Shown here: positions 38,046 through 50,018 of the stretch, piece after piece
Position numbering within the stretch: position 1 is the stretch's first letter
Layout of the letters: every line of letters begins with the position of its first letter
Source of the DNA: Liolophura sinensis
Taxonomy: Eukaryota; Mollusca; Polyplacophora; Chitonida; Chitonidae
Assembly (NCBI RefSeq): GCF_032854445.1
Contig: NC_088297.1
Coordinates: 8,917,375-8,981,374 of the forward strand
Direction of reading: 5' to 3'
DNA length: 64,000 nt
Position numbers and translations under genes: made by a program
Notes under the pieces: generated by a model
What the model was told of the DNA's origin: nothing
The model's database searches: none
What the model saw: the letters and a program-made list of their open reading frames with translations, nothing else

Positions 38046-38835
38046 CGTAAATTACTTTAGTTGCAGAATGTAACTCTGTAAACAACACAAACACAAATTG
38101 TTGGGAGGGTTACGGAGAATACGTGCTTCTAATGTGTTGGATCGACGGTAAGCCACATTTACAGCATCTTCTCGTGCTCATTAAATCTTCCCTAGCGTAA
38201 ATCGATGTCAGCTGAGTGGTCCCATAATCAACTAACCAGTTCTGAGTCTTGCCAAACCAAAAATGATCCATGACAATGGCATAAATTCACAAAATAAATA
38301 CATTTTCAGGCCCTTCTCACTGTAGCTATAAGCCGTCTCTCACCATTTTGATCAATTGTGAGAACAAACGAGGCTGAAGCGATTAACGCCATCTGACGAC
38401 AGGGAGAGTGAACCAACCAAATGGAGGAATAGATTTGCTTTGTGTTACTTTAGTGATTTCCATAGTTATTTTCTCCCTTTGACGACCTTATTGTTTTTTG
38501 CGCTTGCATCGATCACGTGACTTTTATGAACAACTATCAGAACGAGATGGTGGCCACACTCGATGTAGTGTCTGAAAATGTATTTATTTTGTGAATTTGT
38601 GCAGTTGTCATGGATCATTTTTGGTGTGGCGAGACTCATAACAAGTTAGTTGATTGTGGGGACCACTCGGTTGACATCGATTTATGCTAGGGAAGATTTA
38701 ATGTGTGTGTGAAGATGATGTAAATGTGGCTTTCCGTCAATCCGACATATTGGAAGCAGTTATTCTCCGTAACTCTCCCAATGTCTGATGTTGGTCGATT
38801 TCAGAGTTACATTCTACAACTAAGATTACTTCAGT
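38046..38835. mobile_element. Foldback element with about 264-bp inverted arms
   Basis: The left arm (38046-38309) and the right arm (38572-38835) are imperfect reverse complements of equal length: for example ttgcagaatgtaactctg is mirrored by cagagttacattctacaa, and tttcag/ctgaaa closes the inner ends. The ~262-bp loop has no recognisable coding sequence. A diverged solo arm occurs at about 54248-54345. The element ends 440 bp before the unit 2 start codon. Confidence 0.85.
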
Positions 38836-39272
38836 ATCAGGCCTGTGTATCAGTCAAACAGGCCCAGGTATGATGCGATTTGTTTACCATCAGGCAGACT
38901 TAGTATATACACTATAAATTATAACCAAGACTGTTAACCCATACAAGGGCCTGTGATTCAATTTTTATTTTTTATTTTTATCTGTCTGAGGTAAATTTCA
39001 TAAATTGCAGACACATGAAAATACAAGTAGATCTCCAGTTTTAATGTACCAGTAATGGAACTATGTTCTGCCTGTTCGTTTTCAGTATTGAATTGTAAAA
39101 TTTATAAAATGTATTAGTAAATGCCCACCTTTCTTTTTTGTCAACTCAAGTTTCAATCCTTAAAACTTTCTTTCACAGATAATACAGTCAGTGTAAAGCA
39201 GAAGTGCATTCCTTAATCTGTTAAGAACAGTTGTATCACCAGTCACCTTGGCTTTAATAAGGCAGATTTGCA

Positions 39273-39417
39273 ATGGGAGTGACATTGGAGAGAGTGCAGA
39301 ACAAATTTGCTTGCATTATTGGAGAACTCTGCAGTGAACCGGATATCTTGTCACAGTTTGCTGTTTGGGTGGACTTGAGGATAGCAGAGTACAAAGCTAA
39401 AGGAGCAATATCATTAG
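39273..39417 (+). CDS. Unit 2 constant exon 1 (start codon exon)
   Basis: The first coding exon: ATG, 48 codons and one extra base, then donor gtaata at 39418. The peptide begins MGVTLERVQNKFACIIGE and ends YKAKGAISL; it looks helical (two amphipathic stretches, about 4-19 and 24-42) and may mediate oligomerisation or partner binding, which is inference. It encodes the same 48 residues as the exon at 56883, yet 15 codons differ, all synonymously. The extra G pairs with AC at the start of the exon at 41416 to give Asp. A pyrimidine tract and cag about 95 bp upstream of the ATG could be an acceptor for a 5' untranslated exon. A foldback element ends about 440 bp upstream. Confidence 0.85.
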
Positions 39418-39600
39418 GTAATACTGTGTGTATGGTATGTCTATATCTATCTGTGTTGGGTTTGATTTGTTTCTTGTGGCACAGTTTAAATACATGTTGT
39501 GTGGTACATGTAGATACCACACATTTTTCTCTTTAAAACTGATCTATCTATGGAGTGTACCTATGGGTATTTTTTAGTACCTCAACCCAATTACATTTAC

Positions 39601-40735
39601 TTGTAAGTTCATGAAGAGAACATGCACACATACATTTACCTGTAAGTTCATGAAGGGTACATGCACACATACATTTACCTGTAAGTTCATGAAGAGAACA
39701 TGCACACATACATTTACCTGTAAGTTCATGAAGGGTACATGCACACATACATTTACCTGTAAGTTCATGAAGGGTACATGCACACATACATTTACCTGTA
39801 AGTTCATGAAGGGTACATGCACACATACATTTACTTGTAAGTTCACGAAGGGAACATGCACACATACATTTGCCTGTAAGTTCATGAAGGGTACATGCAC
39901 ACATACATTTGCCTGTAAGTTCATGAAGGGAACATGTGCACATACAGATGCCTGTAAGTTCATGAAGGGAACATGCACACATGCATTTACCTGTAAGTTC
40001 ATGAAGGGAAAATGCACACATGCATTTGCCTGTAAGTTCACGAAGGGAACATGCACCCATACATTTACCTGTAAGTTCATGAAGGGAACATGCACACATG
40101 CATTTGCCTGTAAGTTCACGAAGGGAACATGCACACATGCATTTGCCTGTAAGTTCACGAAGGGAACATGCACACATGCATTTACCTGTAAGTTCATGAA
40201 GGGAACATGCACACATACATTTGCCTGTAAGTTCATGAAGGGTACTTGCACACATGCATTTACCTGTAAGTCCATGAAGGGAACATGCACACATACATTT
40301 ACCTGTAAGTTCATGAAGGGAACATGCACACATACATTTGCCTGTAAGTTCACAAAGGGAACATGCACCCATACATTTAGCTGTAAGTTCATGAAGGGAA
40401 CATGCACACATACATATGCATGTAAGTTCACGAAGGGAACATGCACACATACATTTGCCTGTAAGTTCATGAAGGGAACATGCACACATACATTTACCTG
40501 TAAGTTCATGAAGGGAACATGCACACATACATATGCATGTAAGTTCATGAAGGGAACATGCACACATACATTTGCCTGTAAGTTCATGAAGGGAACATGC
40601 ACACATACATTTACCTGTAAGTTCACGAAGGGAACATGCACACATACATTTACCTGTAAGTTCACGAAGGGAACATGCACACATACATTTAGCTGTAAGT
40701 TCATGAAGGGTACCTGCACACATACATGCATGTAA
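39601..40735. repeat. 39-bp minisatellite, about 29 copies, in unit 2 intron 1
   Basis: The unit contains gtaagttcatgaagggaaca and tgcacacatacatttacct. The period is 39 bp, a multiple of three, and no stop occurs in one + frame and two - frames, so frames of 374-391 codons run through it. Position inside an intron, fixed repeats and no start context argue that these are by-products of the repeat. Each unit also carries a donor-like gtaagt. Confidence 0.93.
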
Positions 40736-41132
40736 GGCTAAATATATTTTGGTCGTCTTGGTGCCCTGAAACAGACAAGTATGTCATTCCTCGTTATCAC
40801 CAGTTTTTGATATATAGGTGATTTTGAATTGACACTTTAGCTGGCATGATTATCGGAGAAAACTATTAATATATAAACCCATAAATACCTACATGTTTGT
40901 ATGGCATCCATATTATGGTGTTGCTATCTTGTTTATGTCAGAACAATCACATGGAATTGTCACTGAATATAATATATATGTTGATCATCCTGTAGACTAC
41001 AAAACAAAAAGGGTATGAACTGTATTATCAAGTTCTAAGGAAAATGTTATATGATATGTGTACATTCGAGGGATGATTTGATGATTAAATTAGCACTTCC
41101 CTTCAGCCATTACACAGAGCTGTCTTTGACCC

Positions 41133-41360
41133 ATTAGCCTCTCACCAATGCAGTCGATGTGAGTTCAAATTCAGCTCATGCCTGCTCCATCTCCAGTTGT
41201 CCGTGTGAAAGTCTACATAATAGCAGCCTGCAGTTGGTTGTGGATTTCACCCAGGATGTGCCAGGTTTCCTCCTGCCATAATGCTGGCTGTTGTGGTATA
41301 TGTAAAACATTATCGAGTACGGAGTGAAACTTCAATCAAAAAAAATAAATAAATAAGTTA
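41133..41360 (+). mobile_element. Old SINE-A copy next to the exon 2 acceptor
   Basis: It is recognisable from cccattagcctctcaccaat through a mutated 3' end to an AAAT tail, about 20% diverged by eye. It ends only about 55 bp before the acceptor of the exon at 41416. Confidence 0.75.
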
Positions 41361-41415
41361 AAAGATTTGTTTTTCATGAACTGCTTTTTGACCTCCATAC
41401 TTTGCCTATTTGTAG

Positions 41416-42090
41416 ACTGCTCAGGAACAACTCCAGATCCAACATGGCTGAAGGGGTTGAAACAACCCAAACCTGTCCAATCAGATCCAGTGTTAGAGGG
41501 AAATGACCTTTTACTGGCCAGTAGAAATGCTAGACACAAACATCATGGCATCAGCAACTCAGCTCGACGTGTGCAACCTGAACCACGCGATGTCCAGACA
41601 AACAGGGACATGGCTAGCAGAGCGCGTGTCATTGACGGGGAGTATGAAATTTCTGTTAAAGACGAACCATCAGACTGTGACCGTGTTTTTCCAGTGAGTC
41701 TCCACTCGAACAATGGTAGTGGTCACATGGGTATATCTCACAACAACAGCTCAGAACAAAGACTGGCAACAGGGGAATCTTCTGAAGCACTCACTGGGTA
41801 TTTGGGTTCCGATGTAAACAGACTTTCTCCAACAATGCTGCATTCCAGAAAACGATCATTTTCAAATGCAGAAGAGCGATCCATTTCACTAGCTCATTCT
41901 GATGCGAAAACAAGAAGACTGTCTTTAGCGTCGAAGAATAATTTTTCTGCTGGCCACGATTCAACACAGAGTTTGTTGTCAGTTATAGGAGTCAACAATG
42001 CAAGTGTTGAGCCATCATCAAAAGAGGAAGGTCAGCTAAGGGGGCATAACTCTGGCAGGATGTCAGATTCAACAGATCCTAATCAAACAG
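41416..42090 (+). CDS. Unit 2 constant exon 2 (nuclear-type disordered segment)
   Basis: An internal exon of 675 nt, with acceptor tatttgtag (ending 41415), donor gtaaag at 42091, and both ends phase 1. It begins DCSG, then PDPTWLKGLKQP. Other shared landmarks in the same order as units 1 and 3 are ARHKHHG, the SUMO consensus VKDE (Lys about residue 82) followed by VFPVSLHSNN, RKRSFS, KTRRLSL, SLLSVIGV, and the end STDPNQTG. Between landmarks the sequence is freely diverged and indel-rich, as in a disordered linker. It is the most diverged of the three exons 2, with SLAHSDAKTRRL in place of the doubled HSDNS motif. Joined to exon 1 and the exon at 45242 it would give a protein of roughly 540 residues. 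Confidence 0.85.
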
Positions 42091-43315
42091 GTAAAGGGAG
42101 ACTTGAACATACATGGAATGTTTCAAAATTTTCAGTTTAATTTGTAATTAAAATTAATTTGATTGCATATGTTTTTTTTTCATAGATAATACATATATTG
42201 TTTGTGTCTACCGTACTCAAAGTGTTTCAAGCTTGTCTCAGTGCAAATAACCCGTGGATAAAGGAATATGACGTCAACCCTCTAGGCAGGCTCCTTGTAA
42301 AGGGCGACCAAAGTAAAGCTTTGCGGTGTTGGCCTGCAGAACAAAATAGGTTTATATTTAAACATATTTTTATTCCACGTGGGGTTATGCTCTGGGGTGA
42401 GTTTTATACTTGCACAGTGTTGGTGGTGAAGCTGTAGTGAAATACAAATTAAGGGTGTTTTTTAACATGAAAAGCTATGCAAACTACAGTATATATTTTG
42501 AATTTTTAACTGATTGTTGTTGTTTTTTTTTTTTTTTTTTTTTTCAAAATAATTTTTGGATGTTGCCATTCTCATGTTGACAGACATCACTGTTTGCTGG
42601 TTCTGATATGGCTGAAATATTCATGTGTTGATAATCATTAATGCTCTGCCAGTGTGGTATTAAACCCTAACCTAAGCCTGTAAATAGGTACATGACACTT
42701 TTGAAAACTCATCTTCAAAGAAAGTCTTAAAACTCATATTATCAAACTCTGTGATTGTAATACTGGACAAAGGTTACTTGATCCAAGTAACATTAGTCAA
42801 GTGTTGTACATGTTTAAGGGGGACAAAATATATGGGTCTTGTCACTTCTCCAAAGGGGTGTTTTCATTTGCTCATTCATTCATTGCCATTAATGTGTATG
42901 GTGCTGCCTCACTGTAACAGTTAACAGTTACAATTTTAGTGCAGTAAACTGTTTTGTAATTAAGACTAAGTCTGTAAGTAAAAGATAGCTTCATGATCCT
43001 AGCACATTAGCAACAAGTAAGTTGGAAAGCATGACTGGCATGTTATGATCCTGCTGAGCAGTTTTAAAATCAGCCTTTGAGCTGCAACTAATAAACTTTC
43101 TGACCGCAAAACGCAGAATTCGCCCTCATGTATACATGTATTTATTTGGTGAGGTCAGAGGTCACGTTTGACATTGACGAATGGCCAGTGGCCTATACAT
43201 AGCAAAGTTTATGCAAAACAGCATAGATCTATTTAAACAATCCAAATGGTGGTCACTACAGCTTAATTGTCACCTAGGCATGCTTCAGGTACATGTAGAC
43301 CCCGAGAATGTAAAC

Positions 43316-43405
43316 ATCAGAAATGTATAGATCAGAAATGTACACATCAGAAATGTACACATCAGAAATGCACACATCAGAAAGGAAGACATCAGAAATG
43401 CACAC
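43316..43405. repeat. 15-bp tandem repeat
   Basis: Five to six copies of atcagaaatgtacac with substitutions. Confidence 0.85.
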
Positions 43406-43504
43406 CGTTTCCTATACCCATTAAGCTGACCACCTTTGTATGAATCAATTAGTAGTATTGACTAGGAGGTATTATTAACACCATTCAGTATGTAAATTAT
43501 ATTT

Positions 43505-44757
43505 TAATGTTGATCCCACTCTCTTCATACAGAGGTGTTCAGGTCAGTAGATTTGAATGGTTTGTGGTGTATCTAGAGAGTAATGTTGATCCCGCTCTCT
43601 TCATACAGAGGTGTTCAGGTCAGTAGATTTGAATGGTCTGTGGTGTATCTAGAGAGTAATGTTGATCATGCTGTCTTCATACAGAGGTGTTCAGGTCAGT
43701 AGATTTGAATGGTCTGGGGTGTATCTAGAGAGTGATGTTGATTCCACTCTCTTCATACAGAGGTATTCAGGTCAGTAGATTTGAATGGTCTGGGGTGTAT
43801 CTAGGGAGTAATGTTGATCCTGCTGTCTTCATACAGAGGTGTTCAGGTCAGTAGATTTGAATGGTCTGGGGTGTATCTAGAGAGTAATGTTGATCCTGCT
43901 GTCTTCATACAGAGGTGTTCAGGTCAGTAGATTTGAATGGTCTGGGGTGTATCTAGGGAGTAATGTTGATCCCACTCTCTTCATGCAGAGGTGTTCAGGT
44001 CAGTAGATTTGAATGGTCTGTGGTGTATCTAGAGAGTAATGTTGATCCCGCTCTCTTCATACAGAGGTGTTCAGGTCAGTAGATTTGAATGGTCTGGGGT
44101 GTATCTAGGGAGTAATGTTGATCCCACTCTCTTCATGCAGAGGTGTTCAGGTCAGTAGATTTGAATGGTCTGTGGTGTATCTAGAGAGTAATGTTGATCC
44201 CGCTCTCTTCATACAGAGGTGTTCAGGTCAGCAGATTTGAATGGTCTGGGGTGTATCTAGAGAGTAATGTTGATCCCACTCTCTTCATACAGAGGTGTTC
44301 AGGTCAGTAGATTTGAATGGTCTGTGGTGTATCTAGAGAGTAATGTTGATCCCGCTCTCTTCATACAGAGGAGTTCAGGTCAGTAGATTTGAATGGTCTG
44401 GGGTGTATCTAGAGAGTAATGTTGATCCCACTCTCTTCATACAGAGGTGTTCAGGTCAGTAGATTTGAATGGTCTGTGGTGTATCTAGAGAGTAATGTTG
44501 ATCCCGCTCTCTTCATACAGAGGTGTTCAGGTCAGTAGATTTGAATGGTCTGGGGTGTATCTAGAGAGTAATGCTGATGCCACTCTCTTCATACAGAGGT
44601 GTTCAGGTCAGTAGATTTGAATGGTCTGTGGTGTATCTAGAGAGTAATGTTGATCCCTCTCTCTTCATACAGAGGTGTTCAGGTCAGTAGATTTGAATGG
44701 TCTGGGGTGTATCTAGAGAGTAATGCTGATGCCACTCTCTTCATACAGAGGTGTTCA
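43505..44757. repeat. 76-bp tandem array with a 152-bp higher-order period
   Basis: About 16 copies. The unit includes ctctcttcatacagaggtgt and tcaggtcagtagatttgaat. From about 43960 rightwards two unit types alternate: one with tctgtggtg and cccgctctc, the other with tctggggtg and cccactctc. It lies in unit 2 intron 2, ending about 480 bp before the terminal exon. Confidence 0.93.
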
Positions 44758-45241
44758 GATGCACATTTGTGTATGACATTAATACTTATGCCTCAGTAAA
44801 TGTTTGACTACATTTTTACTTGTATATTATAAATACATTGTACAAGGTGAAGTACATGTACACTGTACAATACATACGTTTTTCTAAAACAATAATAAAC
44901 ATGAATTGCCGTACACGTACATTATGTACTTGTAGGTGGGCACATTCATATACAGGTGCGTTTTAGTTTTAAGACAGGTCTTCTTCAGATTGCGTAAGAA
45001 AATGTTTTGCATGGATTACTTGTGCATGTGGCAAGAGAGATATAAGATTTTCATGACTTGTCAGCACAAGGTTACTGACAAACTGTTGGATTTATGAACT
45101 TATAATGTTCATTGAAAGGGGTTAGAGTCCTGGATTTGTTGCTGGCAACATTAGAACATTGACGATTGAACAAATGACTACATGTATTCAGAATATTGGG
45201 ACCACCTTATCCAAGAGATGTGCATTTATTTTTCTTGTCAG

Positions 45242-46047
45242 TTGCGCGAGGATCTGACTGGAGAAACGGACCTGAAACTGACACTCAGTGGACCAAAGGT
45301 CCGAACGTGGATGTGGATGTGGAAGGAAGACACGCACCAGATGTGGAAGTTGTGGAGATTATGGATCATGAGCTGGACGTGGTGGAGAGTGTGGTGGCAC
45401 ATAGGGAGATGATGTTAAGGTATGCAGCCGAGGGGCGTGTTCCTGCCATGTGGGCACAGGGCGTAGATTCGAGCCTAGGTCAGCAGAGAGTGAGGTGGTC
45501 ATCACGGATGAGTCTGATCAAACCGCGCTCAACCCACAAGAACACTAAATGTGCCGTTAGAACACTGCGCACCTGGCTGACCAGGTACAATGATTATCGT
45601 GAAATCGAAACCATTCCCCCGCCCGAATTGGACTCTTACCTGGTGGATTTCTTCTCCACGATCAAGCGGAAAAATGGATCGGACTACCACCCAAGCTCGC
45701 TGAACTCATTACGGAAATTTCTGGACTTCCACCTGAAAGAGAACGGCTACCCTCATTCCATAACCACCTCAGCCAGCTTCAACAAATGCCAGGTGGCTTT
45801 TCGCATGAAGTTTATTGAACTCAGTAACCTACTTTCTGGCAAAGAGACCCGTCATATCAGAGACAGTTCGTTTAGTTTCGAAAATCAGACAGACATTAGC
45901 CAAGCTGAGGATGCTTCATCTCAGGGTCAAGCATTAGTTGATCATCAGGAACTGGACAGTGGTCAAGATGTTCATACAACTGCTGGTCAGCAAGGTCTTT
46001 GGCCATCTGATCATAACAGTGAGGGTGATGACACTACGTTGCTATGA
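45242..46047 (+). CDS. Unit 2 terminal exon 1 (long form, Crypton-derived domain plus acidic leader)
   Basis: The longest terminal exon: 268 residues, ending in TGA. The acceptor tttatttttcttgtcag (ending 45241) gives phase 1 with a Val codon. The leader of about 100 residues has an acidic stretch rich in Asp, Glu and Val (about 22-50) and then a basic run before the domain. The domain (about 101-196) reads NTKCAVRTLRTWL, EIETIPPPELDSYLVDFF, SDYHPSSLNSLRKFLDFHL and GYPHSIT, then FNKCQVAFRMKF. A tail of about 70 residues, rich in Asp, Ser, Gln and His, follows; other copies have short tails. Phe-Phe and LRKFL ally it with the exons at 8337, 11332 and 51978. The intron just upstream is filled by a 76-bp tandem array. 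Confidence 0.84.
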
Positions 46048-46604
46048 GCTATTTGCTGGACAGTGGTCAAGATGGTCATCCCCCAATTGGTCATCCTCTG
46101 GAGGACTGATCAGATAAGATAAAGTGATAAAGGTGTGGTGTTATGAGCTATTGGTCAATGCTTGCTGGAACCAAAAACAAACTGCTGGACAGTTGAAGTC
46201 TGGACAGCGTTCAAGATGTTTATCCCAAAAAAGTCTGCAAGGTGTCTGGGAGTGTGGGGGATATGAACTACTGCTTTACTGCGTGCTTAAACCAAAAACA
46301 AAGTGCTAAACAGACTCCAGCAGACTGGATCTGTAGACCTTGCCTGGTGGGCTAGTCCAAAGAATCTCAGACACACAATCCATAGACAGGATTAGGTGAC
46401 AAGCACACAACAGGGTACCAGTACCAAAGTCAAAACTTATATCCATAACAAACATTCCAGAATATTATCATTTCATCATATAAATCCATCATCTCATGAC
46501 CGTTCATTTTGTAGGGAGACTAGCTCGTCAGTACCCTGTCAGAAGTGCATGGTTGTACGCAGAGAGCTGCATCTATGAAACTAACCACCATTTTGTAAGT
46601 GACA

Positions 46605-46968
46605 AATTCAAATGGCTATAGCAGAGATTTCTGGCCAAAAAAAAAGCTATATATGCTGATCAAATCAAACTTTGTGTATTTACCAAGAATACTTAACGTA
46701 AATTATTGCCTTTCAGTAAACATCAGACTCGTACCTGTACTGTTTATAGTGTAAAGATAATTCCTAGTTTGAAAAAGTTATAATACGACCCACTTTATGA
46801 ACTTTCAGAACTTTATTTCTAATTTTGAATGGTAGCACAAAAAAATACAAGGCTGATATTTTGTGAAAGGTTATTATTTTGGCAATTCTTAAATAAGGGT
46901 AAAAATTTTATTGGATTTCTGCTGATCAAATTTTTTACAAAATCTCTCGAATAGCCTCTTTAACAAAT
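46605..46968. mobile_element. Inverted-repeat element (MITE family 3)
   Basis: The left end tggctatagcagagatttct is mirrored by the right end aaatctctcgaatagcctct. It resembles 53443-53765 in its ends and in internal words such as acccactttatgaacttt. Confidence 0.6.
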
Positions 46969-47309
46969 AAAATAACCTTTTACCAGGAATACCAGCATGC
47001 CAAGAATCACCATAATTGTCTCTTTATGTGTTAAATGCATGTGCCTAGGCCTAATATTGTTTCTACAACTTCACCTTTGACTCCAGGATCTTGAAGCTGC
47101 CTAAAATTTTGTACAGACTTAGACTTCATGTCAGGAGTCATGAAGTGGTCTTAGACTTATGTCAGACTTAGTCTGAACTTCAAAAAGTTTACCACGATAA
47201 AATTGTGAAGGAAGTTTTAACCTATGAAATTGTTTCCTTAAAGGAAAAGACCGCTAAAAAATCAAAGTAGGCATTACTAGATAGACCGCTTAAAACTATA
47301 CATAACTAT

Positions 47310-47685
47310 ATACACATATACTTTCATTTAATTTTTAAAATTTTTTTGAAGGCGTTAAATATGTTCCAACATTTGAATTCTAAGGTGGGCTTTATGGACC
47401 ACACTATCAGACTTTAGGAACTCTGACGTCACAGGAAATTTTTCCAACTCTAACGATGATGCCGAGTGTTAACTTTCTTTACCCATGAGTAAAAGATTAC
47501 TGAAATAATGTTCCCAAAAATTTGTTTCTTGTGGTGAACATCAGGAAAAAAGGTGATGTGACTCCAGAGTTCCTAGATACAGTCAGTATGGCTCTTAAAG
47601 CCCACCATAGTATTCAAATATTTGAATGCCTTTCAGCACTATTAAAAAAATCTGAAAGACTAAATGAAAGTATTTTTACGCACAG
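47310..47685. mobile_element. Long-inverted-repeat element (MITE family 1)
   Basis: The left half (tactttcattta, then acatttgaattctaaggtgg and gggctttatgg) is mirrored by the right half (aaagcccaccatagtattca, then taaatgaaagta). The arms exceed 100 bp. Relatives lie at 48905-49130 and 62595-62970. Confidence 0.75.
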
Positions 47686-48296
47686 ATTTCACTTGTCTGT
47701 TTGATGAACCTTAATTTATATTTTAGCTTTCTTTTGCTTTAATACTTCAAGTAAGAGTAGTCTTAGACTTTCATCATTGAGGGTTTTCAAGAATTGAAAG
47801 AGGCAATCTTTATCTGTGTTACTCTACTTGGGGTACTTGTAGGTCATTGATGTGTAATGTGTTGTCATTGCAGCCAATAGCAACTTCCATTTTTCAGTTT
47901 TAACCCATTTTATTAGGTTAGAAAAGAGGATCAAGGATAGGAATATGTAGGAGTAGAGACGATATACATCTGCCAGTTTCAAGAAATCTTGAATCTTCTT
48001 TGGACTCAATTTCTCTTCCATGAATGTGATTGTGGTTGTCTGGTAACTGACATGCGTCACACTGACTGATTCTCGATTACGGCATCAGACTTCAAATCAA
48101 TAAATCAATCACTCAGTCTTTTATTCTCCATGATAACTCTGTAGACTGCCGTTTCTTTTTTTATGTTGTTTTGCAGACTAGTGCTCTACCATGACTGCCT
48201 GTTCTTTATGTACATGTATGTTGAATGAGAAAAACCCATGGTATCATACATTTCATGTTTTCAGAGCAGATCTCAGACATCTGCACAAATATCTGC

Positions 48297-48299
<3 letters not shown>

Positions 48300-48342
<43 letters not shown>
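48300..48342. repeat. (TA)n microsatellite
   Basis: A TA run of about 42 bp preceded by a doubled aaatatctgcac word. Confidence 0.93.
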
Positions 48343-48345
<3 letters not shown>

Positions 48346-48904
48346 ACATGAAGCGAAGTGCTCATGTGTCAGTAGTTTCTAAGTTCCAAATTGCGCAGCA
48401 TTCATGTAGTCATATTTAGTATCAGTCAGTCATTTTAGTATCAATCAGTCATTTTGCAATAAATCTTTCCATATTTTTATTATTTTGCCAATAAGTGTTC
48501 ATTAGTGTTATACATGTACTTTGGTATGTTGTGATTCTTAAGGACTTTCTTTTTTTATTTTTACAAAACGATGCAAAGTTTGGACTAACACAACATTGAT
48601 TTGGATACCAACAGAAAGCAATACATTTCTTAACAATCACATCCTTAACATCCTTAAAAATTTACCTGAAGCCTGTCAATAAGGAGCATACAAGGACAAT
48701 GTCCTGCTCCAAATAGTATTTTGACTAGGGACTAACATGTTGGTACAGAACAAAACTGTCATGTAAATAAAGGGGTTAATTTTTTTAAATATGTAAATAG
48801 TTCGAAGATTTGCCATGATGTCAGGACCAACTTTAAAATTATTTCCTGGCTTGATGTACATCTACATATAAACCTGAAAAGATGTGGTAGAAGCACTGAG
48901 TGTT

Positions 48905-49130
48905 GGAATAACTTTCTTTACCAATGAGTAAAAGATTACTGAAATAATGTTCCCAAAAATTTCTTTCTTCTGGTGAAGATCAGGTAAAAAGGTGACGTGA
49001 TGCCACAGTTCCTAGATATGGTCAGTATAGCTCTTAAAGCCCACCACAGTATTCAAATATTGGAATGCCTTTCAACACTATTGAAAAATCTGAAAGACTA
49101 AATGAAGTATTTTTACACACAGTTTTCAGT
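48905..49130. mobile_element. Half copy of MITE family 1
   Basis: It closely matches 47468-47685 (gagtaaaagattactgaaat, then agcccaccacagtattcaaa). The left half is missing. Confidence 0.75.
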
Positions 49131-49491
49131 TGAACCTTAATTCATAATCATCATACGTTGTAGTTTTAGAAAGGTCAGCAAGGGTCATTCTGGACACGAT
49201 CAAGCATGTAGGAAAATGTTATAAATTATCAAATGCTAAATGTTACATTCAGCCAAAACTTGAGAAATGGCAATGGTGGGTTGTTCGGTGTTCCCAGTTT
49301 TATTTCCAGTGGTCAAAAATGAAATGTTTACTAAAAAATTACATTAGTCAAATGCGACTTTGAAGAATCAGCCCCAAAGATTACAGAGATGGAACCCTAG
49401 TAGTACAATGTAGCCAAAGTTATAATGCCGTTGCTTAGAGTTGTCAGTGGCAGTGATCCCCAGATTAGAGCAGCTACGTCTAATAAATTGG

Positions 49492-49690
49492 GGCTCAGTT
49501 GGTTAGTGCACTAAGCGCAGCGTAATGACCTCTCGGTCCATACGTGGGAAGGTCTGCCAGCTACCTGCGGATGGTCGTGGGTTTCCCCCCGGCTCTGCCC
49601 AGTTTCCACCTACCATAATGCTGGCCGTCCTTGTATAAGTGAAGTATTCTTGAGTACCGCGCAAAACACCAATCAAAATCAACAATCAAA
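49492..49690 (+). mobile_element. SINE-A with internal deletion and target duplication
   Basis: The head ggggctcagttggttagtgc is present, but most of the segment around box B is deleted. It is flanked by gtctaataaattgg (49478-49491) and gtctaataacttgg (49691-49704). Confidence 0.88.
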
Positions 49691-49798
49691 GTCTAATAAC
49701 TTGGCACGCCCTTGGAGACAGGTGAATTCCTTATTTTATCCATTACTTTGGTGATGGGAGGAGTGCATAGGCCACACTGTTGAAATAAATCGGCTTCT

Positions 49799-50018
49799 GA
49801 AGTAAAAATTGACCCAGTTTTGAAATAATCCTGCTGACTACTTTTGATGTAAAAATTGACCAGTTTTGAAATAATCCTGCTGACTGCTTTTGATGTAAAA
49901 ATTGACCTGTTTTGAAATAATCCTGCTGACTGCTTTTGATGTAAAAATTGACCAGTTTTGAACTAACCCTGCTGACTGCTTTTGATGTAAAAATTGACCT
50001 GTTTTGAAGTAAGTTCCA
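49799..50018. repeat. 46-bp tandem repeat, about 4.7 copies
   Basis: The unit contains gatgtaaaaattgaccagtt and ataatcctgctgactgcttt, with few substitutions between copies. Confidence 0.9.

Larger units (their letters stand above)
35013..39272. other. Spacer between units 1 and 2
   Basis: It holds old SINE remnants (about 35190-35310 and 35885-36050), SINE-A copies (35621-35849, 36316-36510), a (TA)n run, a fragment of another dispersed repeat near 37816 and a large foldback element (38046-38835). No gene was recognised. The promoter of unit 2 should be in the right part, but no distinct core element stands out. Confidence 0.5.

Noticed and set aside
39548-40735. Reading frames of 374-391 codons on both strands
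   Set aside because: They are produced by a 39-bp repeat whose period is a multiple of three, inside an intron of a well-supported gene. Three frames being open at once is a repeat effect.
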